From the NCBI RefSeq assembly GCF_024385575.1, contig NZ_JANFMV010000001.1:2385681-2449680 (forward strand): 64,000 nt of DNA, in the 5' to 3' direction. Source of the stretch: Rhizobium sp. NRK18. Lineage in GTDB: Bacteria; Pseudomonadota; Alphaproteobacteria; Rhizobiales; Rhizobiaceae. Every line of letters starts with the position of its first letter. Position 1 is the stretch's first letter. Positions 58,585-64,000 of this stretch are shown here, piece by piece. The notes beneath the pieces were generated by a model. That model worked only from the letters and a program-made list of their open reading frames with translations, had not been told where the DNA came from and ran no database searches. The position numbers and the translations under genes are program-made.

Positions 58585-58656
58585 GCCGGCACTCCTCCTC
58601 GACAAGGGCGACACACCGCCGGTCACCCGGCAACGAGAAGGAACGCCGGGTGGGGA

Positions 58657-60198
58657 TCAGATCCCCGGAACCGGCGCATGCTCCTCCGGTGGATGGGTCG
58701 CCGTATAGACCATTTCGGACGCATGCTCGATGACCGGACGGGTCAGCCGCTCGAGGATGACGTTGCGCACGCCGAGCGTCGCCGATTCGGCGTAGAAGCC
58801 GACAGCGCCGTCGGCGAAAGTATCATCGACGAGGCTCAGCACGACGAAGCCATCGATCGACACCTCGAGATACATGCCGTGGGCGACCACCTCGATCTTC
58901 CACGGACCGTGCTTGCTGCCGCGGAAATGGGCTTCCTGCAGCGGCTGGTAACGGAAGGCGTGTTCGAATTCCGGCGTCGCATTGGCACCCCAGGCGCGCA
59001 TCTGGGCGATGCCGTTGATGAGGTCGAGCGACAGGTAATAGCCGTCCCCCTCCTCGTTGATGCGGAGCACGAGACCGCCCTTGCCGGAGCCTTCGAGCGT
59101 CATCTCGGCGCTGAGACGAAATTCCTCGTGCCGGCCCGGCAGCAGGAAGGCCTCGTAGCCGCTGCGACACTTCATGAACATCGCGCCGTCATGATCTTCG
59201 ATGCCGGCATGCGGGTTGCCGTAGAGCATGCGGCACTGGCCGGCGGCATCGATCTTGTCGCTGCCGGTGACGAGATCGTTGAAGCCGCTGTGCGAGCGCA
59301 GCAGAAGGCGGCCGTCCTTGGCGACCACCAGTTCCTTCGGAGGCGGCAGGAGCTTTTTGACGACCTCGCGGCCATAGACGTATTCCGTCTTGGCGAAGAA
59401 GTTGAAGAGCAGCAGCTTGCTGCCGTTCCTGCAGACGCGGGCGGCATAGTTGCCGTTCGGCAGAAGCACGTTGTTGAAGAAATTCTCGAAAGGCCCCGAC
59501 GCGCTGTCGGCATACCAGTAGTGGATCTTGGTGTCCTCGCGGATGGAGCCGAGCAGATAGTAGCGGTCATCGAGCACGAAGAGATTCGGCACTTCCACAT
59601 CGTCGTAGAGGCCCGGCCGGTGCAGCGGCGGGTCGAAGACGAACTTGTCCGGCTCGACCTCGCGGGCAAGCCCGACGCAGCCGCGGCGGATCACCGGTCC
59701 GTGGCGCACGCGCGCCGAGCTCAGGAGCAGCCGCTGCCCGGTCGCCGGGTCGATGAAGAAATAGGGATCGCGGAAGCTCACCCAGTGGCGGCCCTCGTCG
59801 ATGCTCGATTCGTAATAGGCGCCGTCGATTTCGAGCGGATAGGCGCCCTTCCGGCAACGCTTCCATGTCATCAGGTCTTTCGAGCGCGCCATGCCGATGC
59901 GCTGCACGCGACCGTATTCTGACCGGGAAAGGCCCGTGTAGAACATCCGCCATGTACCCTCTTCGTCCGGGTCCGGCGAGACATGCATGGTCCATAGCAT
60001 GTCGTCGTCCCATTCGCCAGGATCGCCGACGAAGAGCGCGTTCTTGACCCGCCGCCATGTCATGGCGTCGGTACTGACGGCGTGGGCTATGAAATCGTGG
60101 TTGGGCAGAACCAGGTGAAAGAGATGGTAGAGCCCGTCGTGGTAGACCACATCGACATCGCCGATGTCCGAGCGAAGAAATCCGTGAGAAGCATACAT
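58657..60198 (-). CDS. GH32/GH-J clan-like protein with five-bladed propeller and C-terminal jelly-roll
   Basis: A large cytoplasmic-looking protein (about 513 residues) without a signal peptide. The GH32/68/43-type active-site triad can be seen: an Asp in GDVDVVYHDGLYHLFHL, SFRDPYFFID (the R-D-P motif), and VEVPNLFVLDDRYYLLG (the E-x-P/C acid-base motif). The second half is a beta-sandwich (KGGLVLRINEEGDGYYLSLD). The substrate may be a fructoside or other furanoside. The start is uncertain: a TTG at 60234 is also open and neither has a clear ribosome site. Confidence 0.7.
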   Translation of the reverse strand: MYASHGFLRSDIGDVDVVYHDGLYHLFHLVLPNHDFIAHAVSTDAMTWRRVKNALFVGDPGEWDDDMLWTMHVSPDPDEEGTWRMFYTGLSRSEYGRVQRIGMARSKDLMTWKRCRKGAYPLEIDGAYYESSIDEGRHWVSFRDPYFFIDPATGQRLLLSSARVRHGPVIRRGCVGLAREVEPDKFVFDPPLHRPGLYDDVEVPNLFVLDDRYYLLGSIREDTKIHYWYADSASGPFENFFNNVLLPNGNYAARVCRNGSKLLLFNFFAKTEYVYGREVVKKLLPPPKELVVAKDGRLLLRSHSGFNDLVTGSDKIDAAGQCRMLYGNPHAGIEDHDGAMFMKCRSGYEAFLLPGRHEEFRLSAEMTLEGSGKGGLVLRINEEGDGYYLSLDLINGIAQMRAWGANATPEFEHAFRYQPLQEAHFRGSKHGPWKIEVVAHGMYLEVSIDGFVVLSLVDDTFADGAVGFYAESATLGVRNVILERLTRPVIEHASEMVYTATHPPEEHAPVPGI

Positions 60199-60393
60199 GG
60201 CGGCAAATTTGCCCGGCTTTGGCGGCGGTTTCAAGGGCGCAATTGACGCGTTCTTCCTTGTTGAAGCTCATGGAGGACCATCAAAACGTACCGCGACGCC
60301 CCTGCATGCACTTGTGGCAACGGGCTTTTTTCCGCTACCAAGGGCAACAGTCAGCCGCCGGCGAAGGCCGGCCCTCCACATGCGGGATGTTTC

Positions 60394-61167
60394 ATGCAGC
60401 ATTCGACCGGTTCCTTCCGCATCATCGCCTCCACGGCCCCGGAGGCGATGGCGGCGCGTGAGGAACTCATCGCGATCTACGGCAATGCCTCGGAAGAGGA
60501 TGCGGACGTGATCATCGCGCTCGGCGGCGACGGCTTCATGCTGCAGACGCTGCACGAGACCATGAACACCGGCAAGCGGGTCTACGGCATGAACCGCGGT
60601 TCCGTCGGCTTCCTGATGAACGACTACAGGGCGGGACACCTGCCCGAGCGGGTGGCCGAGGCGGTGGAAAACGACCTGCGGCCGCTGAAGATGACGACAA
60701 CGGACGCCGAAGGGCTGGTCGCCGAGGCGCTGGCCATCAACGAAGTCGCGCTGCTGCGCCAGTCCTACCAGGCGGCCAAGCTGCGCGTCGAGATCGACGG
60801 GCAGGTGCGGCTCGACGAACTGATCTGCGACGGCGTGATGGTGGCGACGCCGGCCGGCTCGACCGCCTACAACTATTCCGCCCACGGGCCGATCCTGCCG
60901 CTGGAAGCGCCGCTTCTGGCGCTGACCCCGGTCAGCGCCTTTCGCCCCCGCCTGTGGCGCGGCGCGCTGCTGCCGGACAAGGTGACCGTCGACATCCACA
61001 TCCTCGAAGCGGAAAAGCGGCCGGTCAACGCGGTTGCCGATCACACGGAGATCAAGTCGGTCATTCATGTCAGGATCGCGCAGTCGGACGACAAGACGGC
61101 GCGCGTGCTGTCTGATCCGGACCATTCCTGGTCGGAGCGCATCCTGGCGGAACAGTTCACCTACTGA
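60394..61167 (+). CDS. nadK: NAD kinase
   Basis: NadK phosphorylates NAD to NADP with ATP. The 257-residue protein is of the short rhizobial type (E. coli 292). The GGDG catalytic motif is in IALGGDGFMLQ (about residues 41-51), the NE/D motif in AINEVALLR, and the diacylglycerol-kinase-like TPAGSTAYNYSAHGPILP loop near residue 155. It stands alone, divergent from the GH32-like gene. Confidence 0.95.
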   Translation: MQHSTGSFRIIASTAPEAMAAREELIAIYGNASEEDADVIIALGGDGFMLQTLHETMNTGKRVYGMNRGSVGFLMNDYRAGHLPERVAEAVENDLRPLKMTTTDAEGLVAEALAINEVALLRQSYQAAKLRVEIDGQVRLDELICDGVMVATPAGSTAYNYSAHGPILPLEAPLLALTPVSAFRPRLWRGALLPDKVTVDIHILEAEKRPVNAVADHTEIKSVIHVRIAQSDDKTARVLSDPDHSWSERILAEQFTY

Positions 61168-61173
61168 TCGGCG

Positions 61174-61767
61174 TCAGCCGAAAAGCGTCACTGACAGCGA
61201 GGCAAGCAGCGCTGCGGCGAAGATCATGTTGATCACGCGGCTCGCCTTCGGATCGCGGAAAAGCCGCGTGAACGCCGCACCAAGCGACAACCAGAGGCAG
61301 TTGACGATGGCGATGACGGCCGTCAGCACAACGATCTTGGCAAGCGCATCGCTTTGCGGCGAGACGTGGACGAGGATGAAACCCGAAAACAGCGCACCCA
61401 TCGCCGCATAGGCCTTCGGATTGACCAGCGACAGGAAGATGCCGGCCTTGAACGAGGGCGCGGCCCCCTCGCCCGTCCGGGCTCCGACCGGCGGCGCGGT
61501 CGCGATCTTCCAGGCGAGATAGAGGAAATAGGCGGCCGCCAGCAGGGTGACGATCGGCAGCGCGCCGGGAATGGCGAGGATGAGACCGGTGATGCCCGCG
61601 GCGACCGCGCTCATGACGAGAATCATGCCGACGAGAAGGCCGAGCATGTAGCCGACGCTGCGGCGGGCGCCGAATGCAGCCCCGGCGGCAGCGAGGCTCA
61701 GCGTATTCGGCCCCGGACTGCCGGTGAGCGCGAAAGCGGCAAACAGGAATGGCATCAGGTTTTCCAA
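61174..61767 (-). CDS. LysE/RhtB family exporter, second copy in the window
   Basis: A 197-residue membrane protein starting at TTG (61767). AAAGGAGG lies 7 nt upstream, one of the best ribosome sites in the window, whereas the ATG four codons later is too close. The signature is AAFALTGSPGPNTLSLAAAG, followed by about six helices and a VNPKAYAAMGALFSGF block. The substrate is unknown. It ends 6 nt from the opposing nadK stop. Confidence 0.85.
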   Translation of the reverse strand: MENLMPFLFAAFALTGSPGPNTLSLAAAGAAFGARRSVGYMLGLLVGMILVMSAVAAGITGLILAIPGALPIVTLLAAAYFLYLAWKIATAPPVGARTGEGAAPSFKAGIFLSLVNPKAYAAMGALFSGFILVHVSPQSDALAKIVVLTAVIAIVNCLWLSLGAAFTRLFRDPKASRVINMIFAAALLASLSVTLFG

Positions 61768-61857
61768 GCTCGATCCTCCTTTGCCCAGCCGGTTTCCCTG
61801 GCGGTAGCACGCCGACGAACGCACCGTCTTGAACGAATGTGCGCGTCCTTCACGAAC

Positions 61858-61880
61858 GAAAAAGCCCCGCGAACGGGGCT
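61858..61880 (-). terminator. Terminator of prfB
   Basis: On the minus strand AGCCCCG-TTCG-CGGGGCT is a perfect 7-bp stem followed by TTTTTCG, 24 nt after the prfB stop. Confidence 0.9.
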
Positions 61881-61903
61881 CGATCCATCTCAGTCGACCT
61901 CGG

Positions 61904-63035
61904 TCAGTCGATATCGCTGACCTCGGCATTGCCCTTGCCGGAAATGCGGTGGGCGAGCGAGGCTTCCATGAACGGGTTCAGGTCGCCGTCGAGCACGTCG
62001 TCCGGGCTGGTGCTTTCCGTGCCGGTGCGCAGGTCCTTGACGAGCTGATAGGGCTGCAGGACGTAGGAGCGGATCTGGTGGCCCCAGCCGATATCCGTCT
62101 TCGACGCGGCCTCGGCATTTGCCGCTTCCTCCCGCTTCTTCAGCTCCGCCTCGTACATGCGGGCACGCAGCATGTCCCAGGCCTTCGCCCGGTTCTTGTG
62201 CTGCGAGCGTTCCTGCTGGCAGGCGACCACGATGCCGGTCGGGATGTGCGTAATACGCACGGCCGAGTCGGTCGTGTTGACGTGCTGTCCGCCGGCGCCC
62301 GACGAGCGATAGGTGTCGATGCGGCAGTCGCTTTCGTTGATCTCGATGTTGATCGAGTCGTCGACGACCGGATAGACCCAGATCGACGAGAAGGACGTGT
62401 GGCGACGGGCATTGCTGTCATAGGGCGAAATGCGGACCAGGCGATGAACGCCCGATTCGGTCTTCAGCCAGCCATAGGCATTGTGGCCCTTCACCAGGAT
62501 GGTCGCCGACTTGATGCCGGCCTCTTCGCCGTCATGAACTTCGAGAAGCTCGACCTTGAAGCCTTCCTTCTCGGCCCAGCGCGTGTACATGCGCAGAAGC
62601 ATGTTCGCCCAGTCCTGGCTCTCGGTGCCGCCGGCGCCGGAGTGGACTTCGAGATAGGTATCGTTGCCGTCGGCCTCGCCGGACAGCATCGCCTCGACCT
62701 GCCGCCTGCCCGCTTCCGCAAGCAGCGCCTTCAGGGCATCCTCGGCTTCGGTCACGACAGACTGGTCGTCTTCTTCCTCGCCGAGTTCGATCAGCTCGAT
62801 ATTGTCGTTGAGCTGCTGCTCGAGCGAGCGCACGCCGGAAATATTGTCGTCGAGCTGCTGGCGTTCGCGCATCAGCTTCTGCGCTTCCGTGGCATCGTTC
62901 CAGAGATTGGGATCTTCGGCCTTGTTGTTCAGCCAATCAAGGCGCCGTATAGCCTGATCCCAGTCAAAGATGCCTCCTCAGCAGGCTTATGGCCTGCTTG
63001 ATTTCGTCGACTACGTTCTCGATTTCTGCTCGCAT
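61904..63035 (-). CDS. prfB: Peptide chain release factor 2, expressed by programmed +1 frameshift
   Basis: RF2 ends translation at UGA and UAA. The first 23 codons (from ATG 63035, [20 protein letters not shown]) end at an in-frame TGA (62966-62964). The rest, 353 codons, is in the +1 frame from GAC at 62965 to 61904, giving 376 residues. AGGAGG lies 3 nt before CTT-TGA-C, as in the E. coli autoregulatory site. The main body has the conserved GGQ loop ([17 protein letters not shown]) and the stop-codon-reading region ([20 protein letters not shown] region). Confidence 0.97.
62963..62978 (-). promoter_or_regulatory. RF2 programmed frameshift site
   Basis: On the minus strand AGGAGG-CAT-CTT-TGA-C: a Shine-Dalgarno-like stimulator 3 nt before the slippery CTT, then a UGAC stop context. 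Low RF2 leads to more slippage and more RF2, so it is a feedback switch. Confidence 0.97.
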
Positions 63036-63137
63036 TTTCCGTTTCTTTTCAGTGAAAATTCGAATTGGCCCCGTGCATAGTCAGACCGGCAGCGGATGTA
63101 AAGACCCGCCCGCCGGTTTGCCCTGTGACGGCCGTTG

Positions 63138-64000
63138 TCAGAAAAGGCCGCTCTTGCCCGACGTCACCGCCTGGTTGGCCTGCGGCGAGGACTGCATGAT
63201 TTCGTCCGGCGTCATGTAGCCGTCCATGCCGATGACGTTGAAGGTGTCGGACGGACCCGTGCCGGGCTTGAAGGCCTCGATGATCGTATCGGGATCGCCC
63301 TCGTTGGCCCACATGCCGGTCTTGCGGTTGATGGCGATCAGCTGCATGCCGTCCGGGACCTTGAACTTGGCCGGCGGGGTATCCTTCAGCGCATCCTGCA
63401 TGAATTCGTTGAACACCGGTGCGGCAAGGCCGCCACCCGTCGCACCCCGGCCCATCGGCGCCGGAGTGTCGAAGCCGACATAGAGGCCGACGACGAGGTT
63501 CGGCGTGTAGCCGACAAACCATGCATCCTTTTCGTCGTTGGTGGTACCGGTCTTGCCGGCCACCGGACGATCGAGCTTGACGTGGGCAGAGGCGGTACCG
63601 CGGGTAATGACGCCTTCCATCATCGAGGTGATCTGGTAGGCGGTCATCGGATCGAGCACCTGTTCGCGGTTATCGACCAGCGTCGGCTCCTCCTGATTGT
63701 CCCACTCGTCCGTGTTGCAGGCCTCGCAGAGGCGTTCCTCATGACGGAAGATCGTGCGGCCGTAACGGTCCTGGATCCGGTCGATCAGGGTCGGCTTGAT
63801 CTGCTTGCCGCCATTGGCGAGCACGGAATAGGCCGACACCATGCGCAGCACCGTGGTTTCGCCGGAGCCGAGAGCCATGGCGAGAACCGGGTTCATGTGG
63901 TCGTAGATTCCGAAGCGTTCGGCATATTCGGCGACGATGTTCATGCCCATGTCGTTGGCAAGGCGAACGGTCATCAGGTTACGCGATTTCTCGATGCCGG
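63138..64000 (-). CDS. mrcA: Class A penicillin-binding protein (PBP1A type), C-terminal part, cut off by the window end
   Basis: The C-terminal transpeptidase half of a bifunctional murein synthase, acting in the periplasm. The serine-lysine region falls in the missing part (the frame enters reading GIEKSRNLMTVRLANDMGM), while the third motif KTGTTND is near 63540. Downstream lies a cysteine-containing insert (CEACNTDEWDNQE), then a C-terminal tail ending in SGKSGLF. The frame stays open to base 64000, so the ATG at 63974 is internal. It is upstream of prfB on the same strand. Confidence 0.92.
   Translation of the reverse strand, partial: GIEKSRNLMTVRLANDMGMNIVAEYAERFGIYDHMNPVLAMALGSGETTVLRMVSAYSVLANGGKQIKPTLIDRIQDRYGRTIFRHEERLCEACNTDEWDNQEEPTLVDNREQVLDPMTAYQITSMMEGVITRGTASAHVKLDRPVAGKTGTTNDEKDAWFVGYTPNLVVGLYVGFDTPAPMGRGATGGGLAAPVFNEFMQDALKDTPPAKFKVPDGMQLIAINRKTGMWANEGDPDTIIEAFKPGTGPSDTFNVIGMDGYMTPDEIMQSSPQANQAVTSGKSGLF

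Overview
This window looks like the chromosome of an alphaproteobacterium of the family Rhizobiaceae (Rhizobium, Ensifer, Shinella or a close relative). The evidence is the GC-rich codon use, the protein sequences of RpoA, RpoB, RpoC, SecY and the ribosomal proteins, the absence of rpmJ from the spc operon, and the gene order. It is dominated by the core transcription and translation cluster, read on the minus strand from about 41.4 kb down to 8.9 kb: tRNA-Trp, secE-nusG-rplKAJL-rpoBC, rpsL-rpsG-fusA-tuf, then the S10, spc and alpha operons through rplQ.

Left flank (1-8.9 kb): the end of a family 8 glycosyltransferase, ilvD, an OsmC-like protein, the methionine sulfoxide repair pair msrP-msrQ, a 44-residue protein, a DoxX-like membrane protein with a probable FnrN/FixK box, and a compact cassette of a DGPF/YCII protein, a VOC protein and an ECF sigma factor with a long C-terminal extension (ECF42 type). 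The cassette is preceded by a matching ECF42-type promoter.

Core cluster (8.9-41.4 kb): the ribosomal genes are mostly 2-40 nt apart or overlap. Several longer spacers (rpsM/rpsK, secY/rplO, rpsE/rplR, rplN/rpsQ) hold terminator-like hairpins, so the cluster may be read in segments. The rplA-rplJ spacer carries an elaborate L10-leader-like structure. A 17-bp perfect stem lies between rplL and rpoB.

Between tRNA-Trp and the second tuf copy (41.5-46.0 kb) sit a putative glycosyltransferase, an exported protein, an NAD-dependent epimerase, a methyltransferase and a LysE-type exporter. The second tuf encodes an identical protein and appears identical in DNA; it follows tRNA-Tyr and tRNA-Gly, as tufB does in enterobacteria.

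Right flank (47.7-64 kb): a Bcr/CflA-type drug exporter divergent from a TetR regulator across a perfect 16-bp palindrome; rlmB overlapping a HAD phosphatase and followed by a GT81-type synthase (probable glucosylglycerate synthesis); two small membrane or exported proteins; an MFS carrier; tRNA-Thr; a three-gene catabolic operon (PLP lyase, M24 hydrolase, EutA-like racemase-fold protein); a GH32-like five-bladed propeller protein; nadK; a second LysE family gene; prfB with its programmed +1 frameshift; and the 3' part of a class A penicillin-binding protein running off the window.

I saw no phage, transposon, CRISPR array or rRNA operon. The most novel-looking points are regulatory or combinational: the ECF42 cassette, the alternative pairings in the rplJ leader, the segmented ribosomal cluster, and the two small metabolic operons.
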